Shown here piece after piece: positions 42,081 through 50,816 of a stretch of DNA of 64,000 nt; the stretch's first letter is position 1, and each line of letters starts with the position of its first letter. The stretch lies in contig NZ_NMQT01000104.1 in NCBI RefSeq assembly GCF_002234405.1, positions 1-64,000 on the forward strand, written 5' to 3'. The position numbers and the translations under genes were made by a program. Under the pieces are notes generated by a model, which ran no database searches, was not told the origin of the DNA, and was given only the letters and a program-made list of their open reading frames with translations. Origin of the DNA: Amycolatopsis thailandensis. GTDB taxonomy: Bacteria > Actinomycetota > Actinomycetes > Mycobacteriales > Pseudonocardiaceae.

Positions 42081-43768
42081 CCTCCGCTCTTCCGACCGCG
42101 ATCCACCACGACGAACCGGCCGGCCGTCCGATCACCATGTTCGGCCCCGATTTCCCGTTCGCCTACGACGATTTCCTCGCCCACCCCGCCGGTCTGGGCT
42201 CGCTCCCCGCCGACCGGCACGGCACCGAGGTGGCGGTGATCGGCGGCGGTCTCTCGGGCATCGTCACCGCGTACGAGCTGATGAAACTCGGCCTGCGCCC
42301 GGTCGTGTACGAGATCGCCGAGATCGGCGGCCGCCTCCGCACCGTGAACTTCCCGGGCTGCCCGGACGACGTCGTCGCGGAGATGGGCGCGATGCGCTTC
42401 CCGCCCGCGTCGACCGCGCTCTTCCACTACATCGACAAGGTCGGCCTGGAGACCACGCCGTTCCCGAACCCGCTCGCGCCCGGAACGCCGAGCACCGTCG
42501 TCGACCTCAAGGGGGAGAGCCACTACGCGCGTTCGGCGGACGAGCTCCCCGCCGTCTTCGGGAAGGTCGCGGCCGCCTGGGACAGCACACTGTCCGAGCA
42601 GGCCGCGTTCACCGAGATGCAGAAGGCCATCCGCGAGCGCGACACGAAGACGATCAAGCGGCTGTGGAACGACCTGGTGCCGAAGCTGGACGACCAGACC
42701 TTCTACGGTTTCCTCTGCCAGTCACCGGCGTTCGCCTCCTTCCGCGACCGCGAGATCTTCGGGCAGGTCGGCTTCGGCACCGGCGGCTGGGACACCGACT
42801 TCCCGAACTCCATCCTGGAGATCCTGCGGGTCGTCTACACCGGCGCCGACGACGAGCACCGCAGCATCGTCGGCGGCAGCAGGCAGCTTCCGTTGCGGCT
42901 GTGGGAACACGCGCCCGAGGACATCGCTTTCTGGCCCGCCGGAACGAGCCTGAGCTCACTGCACGGCGGCGGCCCGAACCCCGGCGTCGCCCGGCTGCAC
43001 CGCACCGCGCCGAACAACATCACCGTGACCGACACCGAAGGACGCATCCGCACCTATCCGGCGGCGGTGTTCACCGCGCAGAGCTGGATGCTGCTGTCGA
43101 AGATCGAATGCGACGAGGCGCTGTTCCCGATCGACCACTGGACGGCGATCGAGCGCACTCACTACATGGAGTCCTCAAAGGTCTTCGTCCCGGTGGACCG
43201 GCCGTTCTGGCTGGACAAGGACCCGGAGACCGGGCGCGACACGATGAGCATGACGCTGACCGACCGGATGCCGCGCGGCACCTACCTGCTCGGCGACGAT
43301 CCGGACGCGCCCGCGGTGATCTGCCTCTCCTACACCTGGGCCGACGATTCGCTGAAGTGGCTGCCGCTCTCGGTGTCCGAGCGGGTCGAGGTGATGCTCC
43401 AGTCGCTGAAGGAGATCTATCCGGGCGTCGACGTCCGGCGGCACATCATCGGCGACCCGGTGACCGTGTCCTGGGAGGCCGAACCGCATTTCATGGGCGC
43501 GTTCAAGGCCAACCTGCCCGGCCACTACCGCTATCAGCACCGGCTTTTCACGCACTTCAAGCAGGACGGGCTGGAGGAGCGCCACCGTGGTCTCTTCCTC
43601 GCCGGTGACGACGTTTCGTGGACGGCGGGCTGGGCCGAAGGCGCGGTCCAGACGGCGCTGAACGCGGTGTGGGGCGTCCTGAACCACTTCGGCGGCGAGA
43701 CGGATCCGGCCAACCCCGGGCCGGGCGACGTCTACGACGACATCGCACCCGTCGAACTGCCGGACTGA
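42077..43768 (+). CDS. flavin amino-acid oxidase/monooxygenase, IaaM-like
   Basis: A 563-residue FAD enzyme of the amine oxidase family. The dinucleotide motif is VAVIGGGLSGIVTAYELMKL (residues ~53-72), followed by YEIAEIGGRLRT and a C-terminal FAD site, FLAGDDVSWTAGWAEGAVQTAL. The length and ERTHYMESSKVFVP, WADDSLKWLPL segments resemble tryptophan 2-monooxygenase / phenylalanine 2-monooxygenase, which oxidatively decarboxylate the amino acid to an amide. Coupling to the upstream nitrilase fits an IaaM-IaaH-like route, although IaaH itself is of another family. It overlaps the end of the VanZ gene by 37 bases. Confidence 0.92.
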   Translation: MTSALPTAIHHDEPAGRPITMFGPDFPFAYDDFLAHPAGLGSLPADRHGTEVAVIGGGLSGIVTAYELMKLGLRPVVYEIAEIGGRLRTVNFPGCPDDVVAEMGAMRFPPASTALFHYIDKVGLETTPFPNPLAPGTPSTVVDLKGESHYARSADELPAVFGKVAAAWDSTLSEQAAFTEMQKAIRERDTKTIKRLWNDLVPKLDDQTFYGFLCQSPAFASFRDREIFGQVGFGTGGWDTDFPNSILEILRVVYTGADDEHRSIVGGSRQLPLRLWEHAPEDIAFWPAGTSLSSLHGGGPNPGVARLHRTAPNNITVTDTEGRIRTYPAAVFTAQSWMLLSKIECDEALFPIDHWTAIERTHYMESSKVFVPVDRPFWLDKDPETGRDTMSMTLTDRMPRGTYLLGDDPDAPAVICLSYTWADDSLKWLPLSVSERVEVMLQSLKEIYPGVDVRRHIIGDPVTVSWEAEPHFMGAFKANLPGHYRYQHRLFTHFKQDGLEERHRGLFLAGDDVSWTAGWAEGAVQTALNAVWGVLNHFGGETDPANPGPGDVYDDIAPVELPD

Positions 43769-44244
43769 GCGCGGCGGTCCACCAGCCACCTCGTGCCCGC
43801 CGCGAGGAGTACGCCGAGGACGGCGCCGATGGTGTTCATCAGCCAGTCGTTGGTGTCACAGGCCCGGCCGATCGCGGGTACGACCGCTTGCAGGGCCTCC
43901 ACCAGCGCGGACAGCACCGAGCCCGCCGCGAGCGTCGTCAGCGGGCGCCGGGACGCCAGCGCGGCGAAACAGGCCGGCGGCAGGAACAACGCGACGTTGG
44001 CCAGGAGCTCCACCGCGCCGAGCGTGGGCAGCGAAAACTGGACCGTGCACCCGATCTCGTCGATCGTGCGACCGGTGGGCACCAGCGTCAACGCGAAGAC
44101 CGGGGCCAGGGACACCCCGGCGAGGGCCCACAGGATCCGGCGCCTGCCCGCGCACAGCAGGCCGAGGACGGCGCAGACGAGCGCGACCGGGAGGATCGCC
44201 ACCGGCACCAGGGCGGAGTGATCGAGCAGGAAGTTCGTGATCAT
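43732..44244 (-). CDS. VanZ-like membrane protein
   Basis: A 170-residue membrane protein with five hydrophobic segments and the VanZ-like pattern: FALTLVPTGR, then LANVALFLPPACFAALASRR, ALVEALQAVVP and the conserved acidic stretch TNDWLMNTIGAVLGVLL. VanZ in enterococci gives low teicoplanin resistance; most homologues are uncharacterised. It reads toward the oxidase gene and overlaps it at the tails. It starts 12 bases before the end of the isochorismatase-like gene, so the two are probably co-transcribed. Confidence 0.9.
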   Translation of the reverse strand: MITNFLLDHSALVPVAILPVALVCAVLGLLCAGRRRILWALAGVSLAPVFALTLVPTGRTIDEIGCTVQFSLPTLGAVELLANVALFLPPACFAALASRRPLTTLAAGSVLSALVEALQAVVPAIGRACDTNDWLMNTIGAVLGVLLAAGTRWLVDRRAQSGSSTGAMSS

Positions 44245-44256
44245 GGCGGGCCGATC

Positions 44257-44805
44257 CTACGGGCCGGTGAACTCGACCTCCGCCGACGGCACCACGCGCA
44301 GCCGCCCGCCGGGATGGATCGCGGTGGCCAGGATCAGGTTGTGCCGGGCGATGACCTGTTCGGCGGTCAGTCCCACGGTGGGATCGCCGTCGGACGAGGG
44401 CGCGTGGCCGTCGGCGACCAGCACGACGTCCAGACCGTGGCTCTGCGCGGACCGCGCGGTCGCGTCGACGCAGTAGTCGGTGGCCAGCCCGGTGAGCACC
44501 ACCGTGTCCACCCCACGGTCGACGAGCAGCCCCGCCAGACCGGTGCGGTGGAAGGAATCCGTCGCGGTCTTGTCGACAACCACGTCGACCGGTTCGAGGC
44601 CGAGCAGTGGGCTGAGCCGGGTGCCCGGTGCCGCGGGATCGAAGTCGGTCCCGGGCGCGCCGACCTGCCGCAGCGCGATCACCGGAACGCCCTGTTCGCG
44701 GGCTTTCCGCGCCAGCGCGGCGATCCGGGCCGCGAGTTCCTCGCCGCGCCAGACCAGGGGAACGAGCATTTCCTGCATGTCGACGATCAGCAGCGCGGCC
44801 CTCAT
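44257..44805 (-). CDS. isochorismatase-like cysteine hydrolase
   Basis: A 182-residue cytosolic enzyme of the isochorismatase-like superfamily. The catalytic Asp is in LLIVDMQEMLVPL (~residue 8), the Lys in VVDKTATDSF (~83) and the Cys in GLATDYCVDATARSA (~116), giving the Asp-Lys-Cys triad with a cis-peptide-like site before Cys. Relatives hydrolyse isochorismate, nicotinamide or N-carbamoyl compounds; which one applies cannot be read. The ATG at 44805 is the family start; the longer frame is not supported. Confidence 0.93.
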   Translation of the reverse strand: MRAALLIVDMQEMLVPLVWRGEELAARIAALARKAREQGVPVIALRQVGAPGTDFDPAAPGTRLSPLLGLEPVDVVVDKTATDSFHRTGLAGLLVDRGVDTVVLTGLATDYCVDATARSAQSHGLDVVLVADGHAPSSDGDPTVGLTAEQVIARHNLILATAIHPGGRLRVVPSAEVEFTGP

Positions 44806-44875
44806 GTGCGGAAGCCTAGGACGCGACCTACTCGAGCCGAAGGTCAAGTCGGCCTGGCGTGCCGCCGACCCCTCG

Positions 44876-45865
44876 CTAGGGGAGCGCGGCGGGTGACTCG
44901 GCCTCCGGGATGAGCAGGCGCGGCGCTCCGGTGCCGTCGGCGGGAACGGCCCAGACGTCGGAATGTCCTTGGGTGCGGGGGAGGGCGTAGGCGACTGTGC
45001 GATCGTCGAGCCACGCGGGCTGGTCGTCGACGTTCCGGGTTTCGGCCAGCGGCGTCACGGTGCCGCTCGCGAGGTCGAGCACCGAGACCCGCCACCCCTT
45101 GGCGGGATCGCCGTCGATGGCGGATTTGTAGGCGATGCGGGTCTCGTCGGGCGAGAGGGACGGGCATTCGACGTTGTCTCGCAGCGTTTTCACGGTCCGG
45201 GCCGCCGAGTCGCCTTCGACGAGATACCGGTGGGAACCGGTCGACATGGTGGCGTAGAAGCGGTTCGGCTGCCTGGTGAAGGTGACGCCCCAGAAGTTGA
45301 AGTCGGCCGCCTTGTACGGCTTGCCCTCCACGGTCACGGCGAAGTCCTCGAGCGTGCCTTCGACGCTGTCGGTGGTGAGGTCGAGAGTGCCCGCGCGGGT
45401 GGAGAACCGGCCGCCGTTGTAGGAGTCGCCGGTGACGAACACCGTCCACGCGAGCCGCCGCCCGTCGGGGGAGACACGCGCCCGGTTGGGCAGCCCGACC
45501 AGCGGGATCTCCTGCGTGACCGCGAGCTTGCTGTCGAGCACGGCCAGCTGATACGTCGTCAGGCCGGTCTCCGGGCGCAGGCAGATCCCGGTGCCGCCCG
45601 CCGCGTAGACCCGGGCGCAGGACACCGTCGAGACCGCCCGGGCGCCGCCCGGATCTGCCGCCGCGACGCTGGACACGTGTCCGCGGTCGGCGTCGGCGGT
45701 GCTGCGGAACAGCAGCCGTCCGCCTTCGAGCGTGACGGCGCCGCTGGTGCCCGCCGACGCGGTGTCCTGGTTGCGCGCGCCCGCCACCCCGACGTAGATC
45801 ACGGCGGCCGCGGCCAGCGCGAGTACTCCGGTGACGGCGATCAGGACGCGGGTGCGGGTGTTCAC
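44876..45865 (-). CDS. membrane-anchored TolB-like beta-propeller protein
   Basis: A 329-residue protein with an N-terminal membrane anchor (VLIAVTGVLALAAAAVIYVGV, residues ~7-27) and an outside domain made of WD40/TolB-like blades: RVSPDGRRLAWTVFV, CPSLSPDETRIAYKSA and ADGTGAPRLLIPE carry the LSPDG-type blade signature. It probably acts as an extracytoplasmic binding or scaffold protein. Its start overlaps, by four bases, the end of a decayed MFS gene, so it may once have been the second gene of that operon. Confidence 0.88.
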   Translation of the reverse strand: MNTRTRVLIAVTGVLALAAAAVIYVGVAGARNQDTASAGTSGAVTLEGGRLLFRSTADADRGHVSSVAAADPGGARAVSTVSCARVYAAGGTGICLRPETGLTTYQLAVLDSKLAVTQEIPLVGLPNRARVSPDGRRLAWTVFVTGDSYNGGRFSTRAGTLDLTTDSVEGTLEDFAVTVEGKPYKAADFNFWGVTFTRQPNRFYATMSTGSHRYLVEGDSAARTVKTLRDNVECPSLSPDETRIAYKSAIDGDPAKGWRVSVLDLASGTVTPLAETRNVDDQPAWLDDRTVAYALPRTQGHSDVWAVPADGTGAPRLLIPEAESPAALP

Positions 45866-46284
45866 GGTCGTGCCTTCCTGCGGGGAGCCAAGAGAACGAA
45901 GGTGGCGGCGACGGCGACCAGCATCCGTCGCACGCCGGTGCAGTGCAGGAGCCCGGCCGCCGAACCGGCGACGGCCAGCACTCCGACAGCAGCGAGCGGG
46001 CCCAGGAACGCGCCGACGCTGTCAATCGCCCGTTGAACCCCGAAGGCGCGGCCAGCATGTGCTCGGACGCCGACAGGGTGATCAGCGCGTCGCGGGGCGC
46101 GGTTCGCTGACCCTTGCCCATCCGGTCCGCGACATAGCCGCCGACCAGGCGTAACAGTGCGGTCGCGCCGGTGTAGAGGCCGTCCACCACGCCGTCGGGC
46201 GAAGGCGTTCCCGCCGAGCAGGGCGAAGGATTTCTTGGACACACCGCCGGGATGCTCCCGGCGGCCGATCGTGGACAGGTACAC
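45862..46284 (-). pseudogene. decayed MFS transporter with frameshifts and deletions
   Basis: Fragments of one MFS protein appear in order but in two frames. An N-terminus, MYLSTIGRREHPGGVSKKSF, is followed in another frame by VVDGLYTGATALLRLVGGYV and GKGQRTAPRDALITLSASEH. The first frame then resumes with AFGVQRAIDSVGAFLGPLAA and a last helix. The shifts lie near 46200-46215 and 46035-46060. Helix 1 and the stretch between ADR and GKG are missing. An intact relative would be about 400 residues; here only ~140 codons remain. No stop-free path gives a working transporter. Confidence 0.8.
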
Positions 46285-46350
46285 GTGACGAACCGCCTTT
46301 CCCCGCCCGCGGGCGCGTCCACAGTGGACACGCCCGCGGGTTCACCCGAT

Positions 46351-47214
46351 TTACTGCCACACGCTCGTGATCGGCGACTTGTTCGCCGCGTTGGCGATGC
46401 CCGGCAGGCCGAACGCCGCCTCCATCGTGCGGAGGATCGAATAGTGGTTGATGGATTCGCTGTAGCTGCCCGGCTTCACGTGGGCGCCGACGAAGGTGGT
46501 GTAGATCTGGTTCACCGACGTCCCGCTGTCCTCGTCGAAATTGACGATCAGCAGGCTGTTGTGCGTCTTGGCCCACTGCGCGTACGCGTCGAGGTTCTTC
46601 TTCAGCCATTTGTCGCCCGTGTCGACCGGGCAGTCGTGCATGTCGCTGCACAGGTCCGGGGTCACGAAAGCGACGTGCGGCAGCTTGGTGAAGTCGGTCG
46701 GGAACGAGGAGAACCGTTTGTTCGCCGAGGCCGGGACATTGCCGAAGCTGACCCAGCTGTTGTGCTTGCGGGCGTATTTGTCCTTCGTGCAGCCCGTGTA
46801 GCCGTCGGACGGCATGCTTTCCGCGTAGCCGACGAACTTCTTGCCGATCCCCGCCAGCTGGGAGGCGATGTTCTCCTTGTTCCCCAGATCCTGGCATTTG
46901 TTGCTGTCGACGCCGTGCGTCGAACCCGCGAACTGGGCGATGTAGTTCGGCTGGCTCGGGTGCGTCGTCCCGTACGCCTTGGTGAACTTCGCGCCCTGCG
47001 AGGCGAGCTTGTTGAAGTACGGCGCCTTCGAGCTGCCGTTGATCTCCTTGTAGTCCTTGTTCTCGAACATCACGAGGACGATGTGGTCGAACGCGGGCAC
47101 CTTCGCCGCGACGGGCTCGATCGCGGCGGCGGGAGTGTCCTGATGGGACACCACCAGCGCCGCGGCCAAGCCGGTCGCGGCCACGGCGACGACCGCGATC
47201 CGTTTCCAGAACAT
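46351..47214 (-). CDS. secreted phosphoesterase (phospholipase C/acid phosphatase type)
   Basis: A 287-residue secreted enzyme of the phosphoesterase family (PF04185-like). Residues 1-28 are a signal peptide (WKRIAVVAVAATGLAAALVV). The metal-binding start is DHIVLVMFENKDYKEI (Glu-Asn), followed by THPSQPNYIAQFAGSTHG with the Thr/Asn-type active-site region, CPVDTGDKWL and IVNFDEDSG with the late Asp, then NHYSILRTMEAAFGL. It hydrolyses phosphate esters outside the cell. The ATG at 47214 follows AGGAGG. It lacks the larger C-terminal domain of phospholipase C. Confidence 0.93.
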   Translation of the reverse strand: MFWKRIAVVAVAATGLAAALVVSHQDTPAAAIEPVAAKVPAFDHIVLVMFENKDYKEINGSSKAPYFNKLASQGAKFTKAYGTTHPSQPNYIAQFAGSTHGVDSNKCQDLGNKENIASQLAGIGKKFVGYAESMPSDGYTGCTKDKYARKHNSWVSFGNVPASANKRFSSFPTDFTKLPHVAFVTPDLCSDMHDCPVDTGDKWLKKNLDAYAQWAKTHNSLLIVNFDEDSGTSVNQIYTTFVGAHVKPGSYSESINHYSILRTMEAAFGLPGIANAANKSPITSVWQ

Positions 47215-47562
47215 GTGAAACCTCCTGCTGAAAAGGTTGAAACTTTGACGACCAACCATCGGGTTCAGCGGCGCTCCGCGGGCGTCGACAGAGTCGAGAC
47301 ATCAGATGTCTTGGCAGCATTAAAACGGCAGGGAAGTCCCCGGCCCACCAAGATCGCCTGACCGGAGTAGCCGACGGGCGGAGAACGCCCCAAAACCGGC
47401 ATCGACTGGCACGAAACCATGTAAACCTCCCGTTCACCTTGTGTTCCTGGGCGGGAACCGATGGACTTATGGCAACTCGTTGATTCAGCCGGGTGACAGT
47501 GGTGGCGTCATTACGCCCGGCTTCACTGGGCACTCATCCGACCATTGGTTAAGCTGGTCGGT
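47215..47562. other. 348-bp divergent promoter region
   Basis: No gene is seen. The left part is the leader of the phosphoesterase, with a small palindrome GACATC-A-GATGTC at 47298-47310. The right end carries the MerR-type operator next to the MerR start codon. The middle shows nothing recognisable. Confidence 0.5.
47538..47561. promoter_or_regulatory. MerR-type operator CCGACCA-N10-TGGTCGG
   Basis: A perfect 7-bp inverted repeat (47538-47544 and 47555-47561) with a ten-base centre ends one base before the GTG of the MerR gene. This placement suggests autorepression and a leaderless message, since no space remains for a ribosome site. Confidence 0.75.
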
Positions 47563-48198
47563 GTGAAGCCCTTTTCGTCGCGCCCGGCCGGATACACGAT
47601 CGAAGAACTGTCGACGATCGTCGGTATGTCGGCGCGCAATATCCGGGCGCATCAGACGAGGGGTTTGCTGCCCCCGCCGGTCCGCCACGGCAGATCCGCC
47701 TACTACGGGCCGGTACATCTACGGCGCTTGCGACGCATCACCATGCTGCAGAAACAGGGCTTCAACCTGGTGTCCATCGCCGCGATGCTCGGAACGACCA
47801 CAGTGGACGCCACCGAGCGGCTGGACTCGGCGATGGCCGACATCGCCCGCGACCAGCCCGCCGTCGCCCGGTGTCTGGAGCGGCACGGTGTACTCGGCAA
47901 GGACGACGCGGGAGCGCCCTCGGTCGTGCGCCCGTCCGTCTCGCGGGCGGTGACGGACCTCGCCGGAGCGGGGGTCCCGCCCCTGGCCGCGCTGCGGTTC
48001 CTCGGGCAGTTCCTCGACCGGGCCGCGCCGCTGGCGACTGAGCAGCTGGCCGCGCTGAAGGCACAGACCGGAGGCGTCCCGGCCGCTCCGCGGGCCTGTT
48101 TCGCCGAGCTTCTGGTAAGCGCTTTCAGAACCACGGTGGAAAACGCGGCCGAAGTCACTTTCCCAGACGGGGAAACAGGGACTCGGCGGCCGAAGTAG
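47563..48198 (+). CDS. MerR family transcriptional regulator
   Basis: A 211-residue regulator with a MerR winged HTH: YTIEELSTIVGMSARNIRAH, RGLLPPPVRHGRSAYYG, LHLRRL-type helix HLRRLRRITMLQKQGFNL (residues ~11-75). The C-terminal ~130 residues are helical and of no recognised ligand family. GTG at 47563 lies directly behind the operator; a TTG six codons upstream would be inside it. Genes of this type in actinomycetes often stand alone and repress themselves. It overlaps the opposing hydrolase gene by 44 bases at the tails. Confidence 0.9.
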   Translation: MKPFSSRPAGYTIEELSTIVGMSARNIRAHQTRGLLPPPVRHGRSAYYGPVHLRRLRRITMLQKQGFNLVSIAAMLGTTTVDATERLDSAMADIARDQPAVARCLERHGVLGKDDAGAPSVVRPSVSRAVTDLAGAGVPPLAALRFLGQFLDRAAPLATEQLAALKAQTGGVPAAPRACFAELLVSAFRTTVENAAEVTFPDGETGTRRPK

Positions 48199-48964
48199 CC
48201 GACGCGGTCGCCACCGCGAGGTCCGTGCCGTCGGCGTGACTGGTCAGGATGACCACGATGTAGCGATCGCCCTCGCCGACGAGACCGGTCGTGTGCGCGT
48301 CCACGGCTCCGTGTCCGGCCGCCCAGCCCTGCTTGACCGCCCATGGCCGGTCCTCGAAGGCCGTCGGGATGCCGAAGTGCTGGTCGAACCCGTCGGCGGC
48401 GGTCCTGGGCGCCTCGCGCAGTGGCTTCAGGATCAGATTCCGCTTGGCTTTCGGCAGTGTGAGGATGTGCCGATAGGTCGCGGCGATGTCCTCCGCGGTG
48501 GACAGCGTGTCGCCCCAGCGGCCCGCGTCGGCTGGCGGAGTGGTGTTCTTCAGGCCGATGGCGGCCGCCGTCCTGGTGACGATCGCGGACGCGCCGTTCC
48601 GGGTCCACAGGGTGTTGGCGATCGCGTCGTCGCTTCGGGACAGCATCCGGTGGATCCGAGCCTCGTCGGACTTTCGAGGGCCATGGGTGATGGCGTCCAG
48701 CGCGATGAACAATTTCACCACCGACGCGGTGCGAAACCTCTCGCCGCCATGGTCGCCGACCACCTGCTTGCCCGACGTACGGTCGAAGACGACGGTGGCG
48801 ACCCGCTCGTCCCGCGCGGGACGGCCCGCCGCGTCGGCCTGGAAGATCACGTAACCGAGGATTCCGGTGACCGCCAGGAAAGCCGTCACGACCGTGACGC
48901 GGAGGCGGAGCCGCCGGTTCCCTCGGGGAACGGCTATCGGCCTGGTTCGTTCGTCGTCGAACAT
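48155..48964 (-). CDS. class A beta-lactamase-fold serine hydrolase, membrane-anchored
   Basis: A 269-residue protein with an N-terminal membrane anchor (LRVTVVTAFLAVTGILGYVIF, residues ~20-40) and an outside penicillin-binding/beta-lactamase-like domain. The SxxK motif is RTASVVKLF; the SDN position reads SRSDDAIAN (SDD), and the KTG position reads VKQGWAAG (KQG). The Glu of the omega loop of true class A enzymes is not seen. It is therefore more likely a peptidase- or esterase-like relative than a resistance enzyme. It overlaps the MerR gene at the tails. Confidence 0.88.
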   Translation of the reverse strand: MFDDERTRPIAVPRGNRRLRLRVTVVTAFLAVTGILGYVIFQADAAGRPARDERVATVVFDRTSGKQVVGDHGGERFRTASVVKLFIALDAITHGPRKSDEARIHRMLSRSDDAIANTLWTRNGASAIVTRTAAAIGLKNTTPPADAGRWGDTLSTAEDIAATYRHILTLPKAKRNLILKPLREAPRTAADGFDQHFGIPTAFEDRPWAVKQGWAAGHGAVDAHTTGLVGEGDRYIVVILTSHADGTDLAVATASATSAAESLFPRLGK

Positions 48965-49181
48965 GACGTCGATGTTCAGAGACGATCATCGTTGTCCCGT
49001 CTCGGTCGTGTCATGAAGATGTAACAGCGGTGGACCGCACGAAAACCGTTTCGGCGCTTCGGAAACCGGGCCGGAAATGGTGGCCGGATACCGGCCGATC
49101 GGCCGATGTGGACCGACTTCCCGGTGGATGCGGGGAAGGCGGCGGCCCCCGTGCTCGGCGGTGCCGGGCGCCGCCGCCGGG

Positions 49182-50807
49182 TCAGGACCGCTGCACGATG
49201 ATCTGATCGACCAGGGTGCCGTCGGCGCTGATCGCGCGAACGTCCATTTTGGGCGGTGTGGTGCCCGTGCCCGCGATGACGTCGACCGCGACCAGGCTGT
49301 AGCCGCGGAACCGGACACGGGACCAGGTGACCTTCTTGGTGCGGTCCTGGCCGTCCCGTTCCGAGTACTTCATCGGGACCGGCGAGTCGTTGCTGGTCTC
49401 ATGGCCCAGATAGGTGTCGGGCGCCGGGAACTCGGAGACGCTGCCGCCCCCGCCACCCGCCGTGATGTAGGTCGTCCCGTCCTTGACCGGGTTCGTGGTC
49501 CCGCGCGAGGGCACCTTCTTGACGGCCTTGCCGGCGCGGATCGGGTCGGTGCGCTCGTAGATGTGGTTGTGCCCGTTGAGCACCAGATCGACCTGGTACT
49601 TGTCGAACAGCGGGGCCCAGTCCTTCTGCGCGCCGAGTTCGGCGCCGTTGGAATGGCAGGTGGAGTACGTGCATTGGTGGCAGTAGACGACGATGAAGTC
49701 GATCGTGGGGTCGGCGCGGAAGGCGGCGAGTGTCTTGCCGAGCCACTTGAGCTGCTTGCCCTTGGTGTAGTCCAGATTGGACGGGCTGTTGTAACAGACG
49801 TCGTTGCCGTCCAGGCTGATCAGGCCGACGTTCTGGTAGCGCCAGGAGTAGATGCAGGTGGAGCCGTCCCAGGCGTTGTCCGGCATGGTGAAGCGCGCCC
49901 GCACGCCGCCGTAACCGTCCTCGGAGTACCAGCCCTCCATCTCGTGGTTGCCGAGCGCCATCATCCACGGGATCCCGGCGGTGACCGGTTCGTTCTGCAC
50001 GAAGAAGGAGTCCCACAGCCGGGCGTCGTACTGGTCTTCCTCCGGGTGCCCGCCCTCGCCTTCGAGCGCGTAGCTCAGGTCGCCCATGGCGAGGTGGAAG
50101 GCCGGGTCGAGGCCCGCGATCAGGCTGCTGGTCGCGACGGCGTTGTAGCCGACGCCCTGATCGCCGAACGCGGTGAACGAGAACGTGCCGTCGCCGCCCG
50201 CTGCCGGGGCGGTGCGGAAGGTCGCCATCTCGCCGAGCCTGGTGGCGGGGTCGTAACCCTGGTGGCCGACGACGTAGTAGTAGGTGGTGTTGGGCAGGAG
50301 GCGGTCGATCCGGGCGTGGAGGTAGTACTGCGTGATCGACTTCGGGCTGTTCGGCGGGTACTCCTCGACCGGGTGCTGCCAGGACATTTGGCTGGTCAGG
50401 GCCCGGACCTCGGCCTGGATGGGCGAGCTGAAGTCGCCGGGGACCGTGCCGATCCGGACGAACGGCGCGGTCACCGCCGCGGGCACCTGCCAGGAGACCA
50501 CGACCTGCTGGGACGGGTCGGCCCCGTAGGCGATGTGCCGCCCGAACGGCCGCAGCGCCGAACCCGCGACCTTGTCCGCGTTGAGCAGCACCGTCGGTCC
50601 TGCCGGCACTGCCGGTCCTGTCGGTCCGGGGGAGGCCGCGGCGACGCCGGGCAGGAGGACGCCTCCGGCGGCGAGCGCCGCGCCGCCGACCGCACCCACC
50701 CGGAACAGTGTCCGCCGCGAGTACTGATTGACGAACTTGTCGTGTTTCTCGGCCAAGCTGAGCCGACGATAGGCTTGGGACCTGCTGTTCCGGGGAGTTT
50801 CGGCCAT
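49182..50807 (-). CDS. Tat-exported purple acid phosphatase-like metallophosphatase
   Basis: A 541-residue exported enzyme. The N-terminus carries a twin-arginine signal, YSRRTLFRVGAVGGAALAAG (residues ~29-48). A fibronectin-like purple acid phosphatase N-domain (~85-200) precedes the metallophosphatase domain with the five ligand blocks: FTAFGDQG, AMGDLSYAL, ALGNHEMEG, VVYCHQCTY and LNGHNHIYER. The Tyr in GDLSY is the one giving the purple colour. It releases phosphate from esters outside the cell. It is monocistronic, with an operator-like palindrome just upstream of its start. Confidence 0.95.
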   Translation of the reverse strand: MAETPRNSRSQAYRRLSLAEKHDKFVNQYSRRTLFRVGAVGGAALAAGGVLLPGVAAASPGPTGPAVPAGPTVLLNADKVAGSALRPFGRHIAYGADPSQQVVVSWQVPAAVTAPFVRIGTVPGDFSSPIQAEVRALTSQMSWQHPVEEYPPNSPKSITQYYLHARIDRLLPNTTYYYVVGHQGYDPATRLGEMATFRTAPAAGGDGTFSFTAFGDQGVGYNAVATSSLIAGLDPAFHLAMGDLSYALEGEGGHPEEDQYDARLWDSFFVQNEPVTAGIPWMMALGNHEMEGWYSEDGYGGVRARFTMPDNAWDGSTCIYSWRYQNVGLISLDGNDVCYNSPSNLDYTKGKQLKWLGKTLAAFRADPTIDFIVVYCHQCTYSTCHSNGAELGAQKDWAPLFDKYQVDLVLNGHNHIYERTDPIRAGKAVKKVPSRGTTNPVKDGTTYITAGGGGGSVSEFPAPDTYLGHETSNDSPVPMKYSERDGQDRTKKVTWSRVRFRGYSLVAVDVIAGTGTTPPKMDVRAISADGTLVDQIIVQRS

Positions 50808-50816
50808 AAAATTGAA

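Noticed and set aside
42077..43768. L-amino-acid oxidase of an antibiotic cluster
   Set aside because: No biosynthetic genes such as NRPS or PKS are adjacent; the nitrilase partner supports a catabolic or auxin-like route instead.
48155..48964. beta-lactam resistance gene
   Set aside because: Two of the three class A motifs are altered and the catalytic Glu is not seen.
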